From the NCBI RefSeq assembly GCF_029893585.1, contig NZ_JARXYX010000013.1, positions 124,001-188,000 on the forward strand: a stretch of DNA of 64,000 nt, in the 5' to 3' direction. The DNA is from Streptomyces sp. LBL. GTDB taxonomy: Bacteria; Actinomycetota; Actinomycetes; Streptomycetales; Streptomycetaceae. Shown one piece after another: positions 43,579 to 54,730 of the stretch; the stretch's first letter is position 1; every line of letters starts with the position of its first letter. Both the position numbers and the translations under genes were made by a program. A model generated the notes under the pieces. The model had not been told where the DNA came from and made no database searches. It saw only the letters and a program-made list of their open reading frames with translations.

Positions 43579-43927
43579 CGCGGGCCGTTCAGAAGAAGGC
43601 GGAAGGGATCTGCCGACGTGACCGGACGATGTCAGGGCTGGATCCGGAATCTGTGGTGGGCCGCCAACTTCGATATCCCGGAACAGGGCGGCAGGGTCCG
43701 CCAGGCACATACGCGGACCAGACGTAGATGATCGTCCCGGCATGGTCGGGTAGCCGGAGACCATCGCTGATCCCCGGCCCCCTCAGAGGTGAAGTAGGCC
43801 GCCGACGAGGTACCCGTGGCTCGGGTCCTATTCCGACGGCCCCAGGGCTGATGCGTTCTCAGGTATAGAGATGGTGGGGTTCGCCCCTGTCTGGTGCACC
43901 GTGGTCGATGTGCCCGACTGGAAATGA
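43579..43927. other. 349 bp without recognised features
   Basis: No hairpin, promoter or protein similarity that I can support. Confidence 0.4.
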
Positions 43928-43990
43928 CGAACGCGACTCCCGATGATCAAGGTTCTCGAAGCCAAAGATCATGAACAGGGGTCGCGTTCG
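43928..43990. repeat. Stem-loop with 10-bp arms next to the transposase remnant
   Basis: CGAACGCGAC (43928-43937) pairs perfectly with GTCGCGTTCG (43981-43990), with an inner ATGATC/GATCAT pairing (43943-43948 with 43967-43972). It lies just outside the IS remnant. It may be a transcription barrier or part of the former element. Confidence 0.65.
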
Positions 43991-44006
43991 CGTGCCATCT
44001 TCCCTG

Positions 44007-44225
44007 CAGGGCCCCGGCGTTTGCCGGACTCGTCCGGTTTGATCATGTGATGCCGTAGAGGGTGAGGACGCTTGGGCGGTCGGTGTGGGCTCGGCGTCCG
44101 GCGGCGGTGTTGACGTATCCGGCGAGCTTGATGTGCGCTGCGGATCAGGTCGCGGACGGCAGCGAGTACGGCGGGCGCATTGTGGGTTCTGACCTGGGAC
44201 TTGTCTTCTCCGAAGACAGTATCTC
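44007..44225 (-). mobile_element. 3' remnant of an ISAs1-type insertion sequence
   Basis: On the minus strand, about 44225 to 44043 encodes VFGEDKSQVRTHNAPAVLAAVRDLI followed, after a frameshift near 44133, by IKLAGYVNTAAGRR and the end LTLYGIT. That is the C-terminus of an ISAs1-like transposase (relatives read REDASQ-VRTG-NAPRVMA-LRNLAI). Only 60 residues remain. CAGGGCCCC at 44007 may be the outer end. The remnant abuts an integrase fragment. Confidence 0.65.
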
Positions 44226-44264
44226 GGACCCTTCGCGGCCAGGTGCCGCATCGCTGCGGCGACG

Positions 44265-44586
44265 GTGCCGCGAACGGAAGGCCATCAACCGGAACTACTT
44301 CAACTCCTACGTGTGGAAGCCCGCTCTGGCTGAGGCCGGCGTGATCGCTCAGTTGGAGGAGGGCAACACAAACGGCGCTCGCGTGTGGGAGCCATCCCGG
44401 GAGCACGGCTTCCACGCCCTGCGCCACTTCTACGCCTCCGAGGAACTGGAGGCTGGCGAATCGGTCGTCTCCCTGGCACGCTGGCTGGGGCACTCCGACC
44501 CCGGGTTCACGCTGCGGAAGTACTCCCACTTCCTGCCCCGCGCGGGCGCACGAGGCAGCGCCGCCATCGACGCGGTTTTCGCGTAG
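44265..44586 (+). pseudogene. Tyrosine integrase C-terminal fragment
   Basis: About 105 residues matching integrases of actinomycete integrative elements: AINRNYFNSYVWKPALAEAGV, the box II region HALRHFYASEELEAGE, LGHSDPGFTLRKYSHFLP (catalytic His and Tyr) and AAIDAVFA at the end. The first catalytic Arg and the entire N-terminal arm-binding and core parts are missing, the 5' side being replaced by the transposase remnant. It cannot be functional, but marks a past integration next to the murA-like gene. Confidence 0.85.
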
Positions 44587-44662
44587 CCGTGGCCGGTCGG
44601 CAGGACCTGTGGAGCGTGGCTCGTAGCCCACCGCGGGCCCAAAGTCCCAGAGAAGTCCCAGA

Positions 44663-44723
44663 GATGCCGCCGCACCCCTCCCTGACCCGCTAAGCCGCAG
44701 GTCAGACGGTGTGCGGCGGCATC
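44663..44723. terminator. Nested hairpin after the murA-like gene
   Basis: GATGCCGCCGCAC (44663-44675) pairs perfectly over 13 bp with GTGCGGCGGCATC (44711-44723); inside it CTGACC (44682-44687) pairs with GGTCAG (44700-44705). It lies 7 bp beyond the minus-strand stop at 44730 and also closes the integrase remnant. Confidence 0.85.
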
Positions 44724-44729
44724 CTCATG

Positions 44730-46259
44730 TCAAATGTCCCGGAAGATCTCGATCTGCGCCCCGATCGAGTTCAGCCGCTCCGCCAGATCCTCGTACCCCC
44801 GGTTGATGACGTACACGTTGCGCAGCACGGATGTGCCCTCGGCTGCCATCATCGCGAGCAGGACGACCACGGCGGGTCGTAGGGCGGGCGGGCACATCAT
44901 CTCGGCGGCGCGCCAGCGGGTCGGGCCCTCCACCAACACGCGGTGCGGGTCGAGGAGTTGGAGCCGGCCACCCAGCCGGTTCAGGTCGGTGAGATAGATC
45001 GCCCGGTTGTCGTAGACCCAGTCGTGGATCAGCGTCTTGCCCGACGCGACGGCCGCGATGGCCGCGAAGAAGGGGACGTTGTCGATGTTCAGGCCGGGGA
45101 ACGGCATCGGGTGGATCTTGTCGATCGGCGCCTCCAGCTTGGAGGGCCGGACGGTGAGGTCCACCAGCCGGGTGCGGCCGTTGTCGGCGGGGTACTCCGG
45201 TGTGCGGTCGTGGTCGAGGCCCATCTCCTCCAGGACCGCCAGCTCGATCTCCAGGAACTCGACGGGCACCCGGCGGACCGTCAGCTCCGACTCGGTGACG
45301 ACGGCGGCGGCGAGCAGGCTCATCGCCTCGACCGGGTCCTCGGAGGGGCAGTAGTCGACGTCGACGTCGATGGTCGGGATGCCGTGCACGGTGAGCGTGG
45401 TGGTGCCGATGCCCTCCACCTTGACGCCCAGGGCCTCCAGGAAGAAGCAGAGGTCCTGGACCATGTAGTTGGAGGAGGCGTTGCGGATGACCGTGACACC
45501 GTCGTGCCGGGCGGCGGCCAGCAGCGCGTTCTCCGTCACGGTGTCGCCGCGCTCGGTCAGCACGATCGGGCGCTCGGGGCGGACCGACCGGTCGACCCGC
45601 GCGTGGTACTGGCCCTCCGTCGCGGCGATGTCCAGCCCGAAGCGGCGCAGCGCGATCATGTGCGGCTCGATGGTCCGCGTCCCGAGGTCGCAGCCGCCGG
45701 CGTACGGCAGCTTGAACTGGTCCATACGGTGCAGCAGCGGACCGAAGAACATGATGATGGACCGCGTCCGTACGGCGGCCTCCGCGTCGATCGCCGCCAT
45801 GTCCAGCTCGGCAGGCGGCACCAGTTCCAGGTCGACACCGTCGTTGATCCAGCGGGTACGCACGCCGATGGAGTTGAGCACCTCCAGCAGGCGGTACACC
45901 TCCTCGATGCGGGCCACCCGGCGCAGCACTGTGCGCCCCCGGTTCAGCAGGGAGGCGCACAACAGTGCCACGCACGCGTTCTTGCTGGTCTTCACGTCGA
46001 TGGCGCCGGAGAGCCGACGGCCGCCGACCACTCGCAGATGCATCGGGCCCGCGTAGCCCAGAGAGACGATTTCGCTGTCCAGTGCCTCACCGATGCGAGC
46101 GATCATCTCAAGGCTGATGTTCTGATTTCCGCGCTCGATGCGATTGACGGCGCTCTGGCTGGTGCCGAGCGCCTCGGCAAGCTGCGACTGTGTCCAGCCC
46201 CGGTGCTGCCGGGCGTCACGGATGAGCTTGCCGATGCGTACGAGGTAGTCGTCTGCCAT
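44730..46259 (-). CDS. murA: HTH-MurA fusion: UDP-GlcNAc 1-carboxyvinyltransferase with XRE domain
   Basis: A 509-residue protein. Residues 6-65 are an XRE-type HTH (GWTQSQLAEALGTSQSAVNRIERGNQNIS). Residues 72-509 are an EPSP-synthase-fold MurA homologue that would add enolpyruvate to UDP-GlcNAc for peptidoglycan. Active-site residues are kept: Lys93-Asn94 (TSKNAC) and Cys190 in the loop AGGCDLGTRT, equivalent to Cys115 of E. coli MurA. A DNA-binding domain on a cell-wall enzyme suggests a trigger enzyme. It is divergent from aconitase, an arrangement I recall from S. coelicolor (SCO5998/SCO5999). It may be a second, non-essential MurA. A palindrome lies 12-29 bp upstream of the start. Confidence 0.9.
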   Translation of the reverse strand: MADDYLVRIGKLIRDARQHRGWTQSQLAEALGTSQSAVNRIERGNQNISLEMIARIGEALDSEIVSLGYAGPMHLRVVGGRRLSGAIDVKTSKNACVALLCASLLNRGRTVLRRVARIEEVYRLLEVLNSIGVRTRWINDGVDLELVPPAELDMAAIDAEAAVRTRSIIMFFGPLLHRMDQFKLPYAGGCDLGTRTIEPHMIALRRFGLDIAATEGQYHARVDRSVRPERPIVLTERGDTVTENALLAAARHDGVTVIRNASSNYMVQDLCFFLEALGVKVEGIGTTTLTVHGIPTIDVDVDYCPSEDPVEAMSLLAAAVVTESELTVRRVPVEFLEIELAVLEEMGLDHDRTPEYPADNGRTRLVDLTVRPSKLEAPIDKIHPMPFPGLNIDNVPFFAAIAAVASGKTLIHDWVYDNRAIYLTDLNRLGGRLQLLDPHRVLVEGPTRWRAAEMMCPPALRPAVVVLLAMMAAEGTSVLRNVYVINRGYEDLAERLNSIGAQIEIFRDI

Positions 46260-46270
46260 GAGGTCGAGGT

Positions 46271-46288
46271 TATCTCAGATATGAGATG
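46271..46288. promoter_or_regulatory. 18-bp imperfect palindrome upstream of the murA-like gene
   Basis: TATCTCAGATATGAGATG. It shares the ATCTC-N6-GAGAT layout with the site at 46500-46517, indicating one regulator for both genes. The HTH of the MurA-like protein is a candidate. Confidence 0.6.
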
Positions 46289-46470
46289 GCGCCTCTTGGG
46301 GTAGTCCGTTCGGGTGAGGGGCCGTCAACGACGGCGAACGCGGAAGCGACGGCGCGCGCGTCACAATCGGCGACGGCGCAGGCGCCACGATCGGCGACGG
46401 CACGATGACGCAACCGACCGGGTTCGTTGTCGAACGCTCCGATGGGATGAAAGCGGACACGGGTCCGGAC

Positions 46471-46499
46471 ATGACCATTCCGCGCCCATGTACTAGAGT
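46471..46499 (+). promoter_or_regulatory. Predicted acnA promoter
   Basis: ATGACC (46471-46476), 17-nt spacer and TAGAGT (46494-46499). Transcription would start near 46506, inside the palindrome 46500-46517. Confidence 0.5.
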
Positions 46500-46517
46500 T
46501 ATCTCGACATCGAGATA
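46500..46517. promoter_or_regulatory. 18-bp perfect palindrome at the acnA transcription start
   Basis: TATCTCGACATCGAGATA, 8-bp arms with a 2-bp centre. From memory, the MarR-family regulator TamR of S. coelicolor controls aconitase through 18-bp palindromes; I could not check the exact sequence. Confidence 0.65.
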
Positions 46518-46573
46518 TCTGCCGAGGCGTACCGCAGTCGCACGCCTCCGCCGGGCCTGGCAGTAAGGCGTGC

Positions 46574-46592
46574 CTAACTTAGCCTTACCTCA
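46574..46592. promoter_or_regulatory. Iron-box-like site in the acnA leader
   Basis: CTAACTTAGCCTTACCTCA matches the DmdR/IdeR iron box (TTAGGTTAGCCTAACCTAA) at 14 of 19 positions, with 12 of 14 in the right part. It lies about 70 bp after the predicted transcription start. Confidence 0.4.
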
Positions 46593-46658
46593 GCGATCGG
46601 CCAAGAGGGCGTGGCGGCAGGATGCGGTGGTAAGCGCACAAAAAAGAAGGAGACTGTC

Positions 46659-49400
<2,742 letters not shown>

Positions 49401-49432
49401 GCAGCCTGCCGGCAAGCAAGCCGAACGGCGAA

Positions 49433-49461
49433 GGGCCGCGCCCCCGTGGGGAGCGCGGCCC
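49433..49461. terminator. Bidirectional terminator between acnA and S8 protease
   Basis: GGGCCGCGC pairs with GCGCGGCCC over 9 bp, extended inside by CCCC/GGGG with one bulged A. It lies 32 bp after acnA and 36 bp after the convergent protease stop. Confidence 0.9.
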
Positions 49462-49497
49462 GACCGTCGTGGACGTCCCACGTCACGTCACGTCAGG

Positions 49498-52400
49498 TCA
49501 CTTCAGACCCAACGCCCGCAGCACGGTCTGGTCGATCCGGTTGCCGTCCTGGTCGGCGGCCCGCACGCGCAGCGACACCGACTGCGCTCCCTTGGCGGGC
49601 TTGAACTTCGCCTTGCCGTTCTTGACCTTCACCTCTTTCCAGGACGTGCCGTCGTCGTAGGAGACCCACGCCTCCAGGCTGCTCGCCCTGACGCTTCCCA
49701 GCTGATCACTGACCGGCAGCCCGATCTCCAACTCCTTCGTCCTGTCGGCACGGTTGAGGAGGTCGAGCTTCTTCGGGTCGAGGCCGACGGTGAGCAGCGG
49801 CAGCGGCGTCCGGGCGTCGGTGTGCGCCGAGGCGAAGGACCATTCCGTGTGGGTGCTCGTCGAGTACGCGGCCCAGTCGGCCCGGCGCTGCACGTCCAGC
49901 ACGAAGCGGTACGAGGCCTTGTCCGCCGGTACGTCGAAGATGCCGTAGCCGCCGACGAGTGAGTCGCCGACCAGCAGTCCGTCCTTGTACAGCGTGCCCT
50001 TCGCGGTGTCCTGGGTGCCGTCGACGTATCCGTAGTGGCCCGGCGTGGTGTCGCTCAACTCCGGTACCGAGAGGGTGAGTTTGTCGCCGGTGCGCTCGGA
50101 GAGCCCGTACTCCTCGCTGGCCCCCGGACGGACGACCTGGCGCAGCCACTCCTCAGTCGGCTCCGTGGTCGCCTTGGTGTAGGTCCGCAACGGACTCCAC
50201 TGGGCCTTGCCCGCCTGCCAGTCCGGGTAGACGTTGTGCCGGACCCGGGTGTCGGGGTCGACGTAGTTGTACTCCGTGCGCTCCGTGCCGAGCTGCATGT
50301 ACTGGCTGTTCTCGATGGCGTAGAGCTGCCAGGGACGGAAGGTGTACACGGTGTCCATGCCGAGCTGGCCGGGCTTGCCGCCGTAGTAACGGGCCTTGGA
50401 CTTCGTCGTGTTGGTGCTGTCCAGGCGGTACGTCTGGTTCGTGGTGATGGCGCCGCTCTGGGTGGCGAGCAGGTTGTAGACGTACGGGCTGACCGGTGTG
50501 CCGCCCAGCTTCAGCGTGACCTTCTTGCTGGTCTTCAGCAGGCTGGTGAGCTTGGCGCCCTCCTCGCCGGTGGCGATCATCAGTGGGACAGTGGTCGCGT
50601 GTTGCACGGCTTCGAGCCAGAAACCGGGCGTCTTGCGGTACGCGATGAGGTAACCCGCCCCGGCCCTGGTCGCTGCGGCCAGGGCGCCGTCCGCCCGCTC
50701 GGTGGCGCCGAGCCCGACCACCGCCACCTTGCCCTTGACGTCGAGCCCCGCGAAGTCGGCGTCGGTGCCGCCGCCCGCGTCCACCGCCTGCACCTTGTGG
50801 TCACCGCTGATCTTCAACGGGAAGTCGTTGTAGGTCTGGCAGTAGTAGAGCGACAGGGCGGACTTCTCCGGACTGGTGACGCTCGCCGTCAACTCCTTCG
50901 CGTACAGGCGGAACTTGGCGTAGAAATCGAGGGATCCCACGGTGACCTGCTTGGTCGGCGCCACATAGATGTGGTCCGTCCACCAGCCCTGGCTGTAGGT
51001 CAGCCCCCAGGAGCTAACCGGTCCTGTGCGGTTCCAGGAGGTGCTGAACCCCTTGAACTCGGAGTCCTCCTTCGTCCTCGGCTTGATCTCCACGGCCTTG
51101 CGGGCGTCGAGGACGACCTCGGTGTCCTTGTCGACCTTGATCTCCGGATTGCCGACGACCGAGGTGCCGACGGCCGTGCCGCCGCCGTCACGGTCCGGAA
51201 TCCAGGTGACGATGGAGTAGGTGCCGGCGGGAACCTCCCAGGTCGTGTTGGAGGCGATTTGGCCGTACTCGTTGGGCTGGGCGCCGTTCAGCTCCTGCAA
51301 CGTGTAGATCGAGCCCCCGGTGGTCGGCTTGCCGTCGCGGCCCACGAGCGAGACCTCGAGGTCGTACGTCCTGGGCGCCTTCGCGAAGCCGACGCCCGTG
51401 GTGACCTGGATGCCGTCGGCGGTCGCGGTGATGTGGCCGTTGTACCGGCCCTGGGTCTCCTTCGCCGGGTCGACACTGACCGGGGCCGTGGCGGTGCCCT
51501 TCGCGGGCACGGTCACCGTGTCGGCGCCCGGCGTGACATCGGCGAGGCTCGACGATATCTTCAACTCCACTGCCTTGTCAGTGGTGTTGGTGTACGTGAG
51601 GTCCTTGGTGGCGACCTCGGTGTCGCCGTCCTCGAACTTTCCGAAGTTCAGCGTCGGCGTGGCGAAGACGCCCTGCTTGACCGACCGTACGGCGTCGACC
51701 CGGCCGTCGCCCTGCTGGAAGGCGTCGGCGTCCGGCATGGTCTTCGCGGTGCTCGCCAGATCTGCCTTGATCTGCTGTCCCGTCCAGTCCGGATGGGCTT
51801 GCGCGACCAGCGCCGCGGCGCCCGCGACATGCGGGGTGGCCATCGACGTACCGCTCGCCGTCGTGTAGTTGTCGTCGACCGGTGTGCCCATGGTGGTGCC
51901 GGCCGCGCGGGCCGCCGTGATGGCCGCGCCCGGTGCGGTGATCTCCGGCTTGACCGCCGAGTCGCCGAGGCGTGGGCCCCGGCTGGAGAACGAGGCCAGC
52001 TTGTCGGACTTGTCGACGGCGCCGACCGTCAGCGCCGAGTCGGCGATGCCGGGGGTGCCGACGGTCTGCTCGGACGGTCCCGCGTTGCCCGCCGCGATCA
52101 CGAAGAGGGTGCCGGTGGACGCGGACAGCTCGTCGACGGTCTCACTCATCACGTCCGAGGGACCCGAGGCCGTGCCGCCCAGGGACATGGAGACGATCTT
52201 CGCGCCGGACTTCGCCGCCCACTCCATGCCCGCGAGGATCCAGGAGGTCTGGCCGCTGCCCGCGTTGTTCAGCACCTTGCCGACCAGCAGCTCCGCGCCG
52301 GGCGCCACACCTTTGCGTTTGCCGTCCGAGGCCGCGCCCGAGCCGACGATGGTGGACGCCACATGGGTGCCGTGGCCGTGGCCGTCCTGTGCCGTCTGGT

Positions 52401-53214
52401 CCGGCACGAAGCTCTTCGTCTCGCCGATCTTCCCCGCGAGATCCGGGTGCCCGGCGTCCACGCCCGTGTCCAGGACGGCGACCTTGACGCCCTTGCCGTC
52501 GAAGCCCGACTTCCACACCTCGGGGGCGCCGATCTGCGGCACGCTGACGTCGAGGGACGCCTGCACCTTGCCGTCGAGCCAGATCTTGTCGAGGCCCTCG
52601 CCGAGTTGCTTGGCCGCCTTCGTGGTGGGTTCGGTGCCGAGTTTGGGGGCGATGTCGGCCCAGAAGGCGGTGGACTTCTTCGCGCTGAGCGCGGCCCCGT
52701 CTATTCCGGGCAGTTTGAGAGTGCGGCGTGCGCCGTCGGGGGTCGCGCTGCCGCTCTTGTACGTCGCGATCACCGGGGTGGTGCCGGTCTTCGCGTCGGC
52801 GTACCCCTGCTTCACCAGCTGGGTGACGTTGAACAGGGCCGGGTCGAGACGGCCCGCCTGCACCAGCGGGATCACGTCCGACGGCAGGACGCTCACCTCG
52901 CCGTCCTTCTCGCTGGACAGGAAAGTGGCGGCCTCACGGCCCTTGCCGCGCCGGACGTCGACGGCGTACTTGCCGTCCGGGCCGACGCTGAGCGACACGG
53001 TGTCGCCGGTGATGAGGGTGACGGTCTGTGTCTTCGCGGCACCGGACGCGGCGCCGCTCCGCACGGGCGTGGCGCCCGACCCGGCGAGGTCCGGCGTACT
53101 GGTGGCGCGTGACGTGGTGACCGCGGCCCGAGGACCGGCCGTCGCGGGAGCGATGGCCCCCGCAATCAGTCCGGCCGCTCCTGCCACGGCCCAGAGGGCG
53201 TGGAGTCTTCGCAT
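49498..53214 (-). CDS. Secreted subtilisin-like serine protease (S8), large form 1
   Basis: A 1238-residue exported protease. Signal peptide 1-27 (AGAIAPATA), a propeptide-like region to about 220, then the subtilase domain with Asp in AVLDTGVDAGHPD (about 245), His in GHGHGTHVAS (about 280) and Ser in SGTSMATPHVAG (about 453). After it come beta-rich repeats (about 520-780) and a protease-associated-like insert GKVAVVGLGATERADGALAAATRAGAGYLIAY (about 830-910), before a long C-terminal region. The ATG at 53214 has GGAGG 10 nt upstream and starts the signal peptide. It is a close paralogue of the protease at 54731-58417, with near-identical DNA in the catalytic part. Confidence 0.93.
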   Translation of the reverse strand: MRRLHALWAVAGAAGLIAGAIAPATAGPRAAVTTSRATSTPDLAGSGATPVRSGAASGAAKTQTVTLITGDTVSLSVGPDGKYAVDVRRGKGREAATFLSSEKDGEVSVLPSDVIPLVQAGRLDPALFNVTQLVKQGYADAKTGTTPVIATYKSGSATPDGARRTLKLPGIDGAALSAKKSTAFWADIAPKLGTEPTTKAAKQLGEGLDKIWLDGKVQASLDVSVPQIGAPEVWKSGFDGKGVKVAVLDTGVDAGHPDLAGKIGETKSFVPDQTAQDGHGHGTHVASTIVGSGAASDGKRKGVAPGAELLVGKVLNNAGSGQTSWILAGMEWAAKSGAKIVSMSLGGTASGPSDVMSETVDELSASTGTLFVIAAGNAGPSEQTVGTPGIADSALTVGAVDKSDKLASFSSRGPRLGDSAVKPEITAPGAAITAARAAGTTMGTPVDDNYTTASGTSMATPHVAGAAALVAQAHPDWTGQQIKADLASTAKTMPDADAFQQGDGRVDAVRSVKQGVFATPTLNFGKFEDGDTEVATKDLTYTNTTDKAVELKISSSLADVTPGADTVTVPAKGTATAPVSVDPAKETQGRYNGHITATADGIQVTTGVGFAKAPRTYDLEVSLVGRDGKPTTGGSIYTLQELNGAQPNEYGQIASNTTWEVPAGTYSIVTWIPDRDGGGTAVGTSVVGNPEIKVDKDTEVVLDARKAVEIKPRTKEDSEFKGFSTSWNRTGPVSSWGLTYSQGWWTDHIYVAPTKQVTVGSLDFYAKFRLYAKELTASVTSPEKSALSLYYCQTYNDFPLKISGDHKVQAVDAGGGTDADFAGLDVKGKVAVVGLGATERADGALAAATRAGAGYLIAYRKTPGFWLEAVQHATTVPLMIATGEEGAKLTSLLKTSKKVTLKLGGTPVSPYVYNLLATQSGAITTNQTYRLDSTNTTKSKARYYGGKPGQLGMDTVYTFRPWQLYAIENSQYMQLGTERTEYNYVDPDTRVRHNVYPDWQAGKAQWSPLRTYTKATTEPTEEWLRQVVRPGASEEYGLSERTGDKLTLSVPELSDTTPGHYGYVDGTQDTAKGTLYKDGLLVGDSLVGGYGIFDVPADKASYRFVLDVQRRADWAAYSTSTHTEWSFASAHTDARTPLPLLTVGLDPKKLDLLNRADRTKELEIGLPVSDQLGSVRASSLEAWVSYDDGTSWKEVKVKNGKAKFKPAKGAQSVSLRVRAADQDGNRIDQTVLRALGLK

Positions 53215-53631
53215 GGGTGGACTTCCTCCCCTGAACTCTCTGAAGGCTTCCGTCCTGGTGGGCGGACGCCATGGACCAGAGTGAGCGGTGTGCGGCGGGT
53301 GCCTCAAGGGATTCCTGTGGCCGAAGCGTGCCAATGCGCCCTTCGGTCACGGCAGTTGGCCGAGCGGGGCGACACCGCCGAGGGCAAGCGCCATCGTGGG
53401 CGGGACATGGGCCGACCGCCGGCGACTCTCTGCTCGATCAGTGGACACCTACGTGTCCAGGCACTCCACGCCGACCACACGCGCGCCCGAGAGCCCGGCG
53501 CCCGGGGGCCGAAGGCCCGGCACAGCCACCGCAGCACCACCACCGCACAGGCCGCTCTCATGATGAGCTGGATCAAGGAGCCCGCCGGTCCGCCACTTGA
53601 TCAAAAAACCACCCGCAGACCCTGGTGTGGC
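53215..53631. other. Upstream region of protease 1
   Basis: Contains the 44-bp block shared with protease 2 (53303-53346). The rest, to the LuxR-type regulator stop at 53632, holds no gene I can support. Confidence 0.5.
53303..53346 (-). promoter_or_regulatory. Conserved promoter block of protease 1
   Basis: 44 bp with 38 identical to 58505-58548, beginning 89 bp upstream of the start codon (88 bp in the paralogue). On the minus strand it reads TTGGCAC in the middle and CAGGAATCCCTTGAG at the end, so it may hold both a -35 and a regulator site. Confidence 0.6.
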
Positions 53632-54633
53632 CTACACCCAGCCGCGTTGGGACGCCCGCATCCCCAGCTGGAACCTGCTGGACGCTCCCAGCCGCTCCTG
53701 CAGGTCGCTCACCCGCCGCCGCAGGGTCCGCAGGCTCACCCCCAGATGGCGAGCCACCGCCTCGTCCTTCATCCCGGCCGCCAGCAGCCGGGTCAACGTC
53801 CTGTCACTCTCGGAGAGTTCACTGTCGTCGGCCGCCTGGCCCAGCGGCGTCGCCTGCTGCCAGGCCAGCTCGAAGAGCTTCTGCAGGGCCTCGGTCACCG
53901 CCGAGTGCCACACCACGACGGCACAGTAACCGCCGGCCGAGGAGGCGGTCAGCGGTAGCAGTGCCCGGCATCCGTCGACCACCAGCAGCTTGAGCGGAAC
54001 GGACGGCAACACCCGTGCTTGTTCGCCGAGTTCGACCATTCTGAGGGCGCGGGACAGAACTTTCGGATCCTCCAGGCCGGTCGCCGCGTAGATCCCGCGA
54101 GAGACGATCCCGCGGCTGAGCAGATCGGCCTGGAGATCCACCTGCGGAGCGGCCGGGGCGAGATACGGCGGTGTGTCGAAAAGGCACACCTCGTGCTCTG
54201 CGCGCGCGTACATCTCCTCCAGGCGTGCCGCGATGGCGCCCTCGCCGGAGGCCACCTCGATCAGCCGGGACGGCTCCTCGCGCAGCAGCCCCGCCTCGTA
54301 CGCGGTCGCCATCTCCTCGGCGGTGGCGGCCAGCAGCTCGGACTCCGTCTCGCGCCGCCGGATCAGCCCGCGGATCGCCACCCGGGGGTCGACCGCCCGC
54401 AACCCGCCCATGGAGTCCGGTGGTTGCAGCAGCCCGAGCGCGAGCAGCCGGTTGCAGGCCTCGCGGACCCGGGCCGGGGAGGCGCCGGTCAGCAACGCCC
54501 AGCCGGCCGCGCCGGCGTCGGGTTGGTTGAGGACCGCCTGGTACAGCAGTTCGTCGAACTCGGAGACCCCCACCGCGGCCCAGGGGCTCGCGGCGGGGGT
54601 CTGCCCTGCCGTGTCGTATGCCGTGTTCACCAT
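53632..54633 (-). CDS. LuxR-type HTH regulator with TrmB-like N-terminus
   Basis: A 333-residue regulator common in Streptomyces. N-terminal winged-helix-like part (DELLYQAVLNQPDAGAAGWALLTGASPARVREACNRLLALGLL), a middle PLD/TrmB-like effector domain, and a C-terminal LuxR HTH (LSESDRTLTRLLAAGMKDEAVARHLGVSLRTLRRRVSDL, about 275-313). Placed between the two protease genes on the same strand, it is a natural candidate for their regulator, acting at the shared 44-bp block; that is inference. ATG start at 54633. Confidence 0.85.
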   Translation of the reverse strand: MVNTAYDTAGQTPAASPWAAVGVSEFDELLYQAVLNQPDAGAAGWALLTGASPARVREACNRLLALGLLQPPDSMGGLRAVDPRVAIRGLIRRRETESELLAATAEEMATAYEAGLLREEPSRLIEVASGEGAIAARLEEMYARAEHEVCLFDTPPYLAPAAPQVDLQADLLSRGIVSRGIYAATGLEDPKVLSRALRMVELGEQARVLPSVPLKLLVVDGCRALLPLTASSAGGYCAVVVWHSAVTEALQKLFELAWQQATPLGQAADDSELSESDRTLTRLLAAGMKDEAVARHLGVSLRTLRRRVSDLQERLGASSRFQLGMRASQRGWV

Positions 54634-54730
54634 GGCTCGGCACGGTAGGCGATCTTTGTTAAGGCTGTTAACAGGCCCTGGAGGCCGTCGACTTCACGCC
54701 GATCACTTCAGGCCACCTCCTTGGGGCCGC

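Noticed and set aside
50035..53112. Long plus-strand open frame opposite protease 1 (about 1000 codons)
   Set aside because: Mirror frame of a high-GC gene; low-complexity Gly/Arg/Val composition and no start signals.
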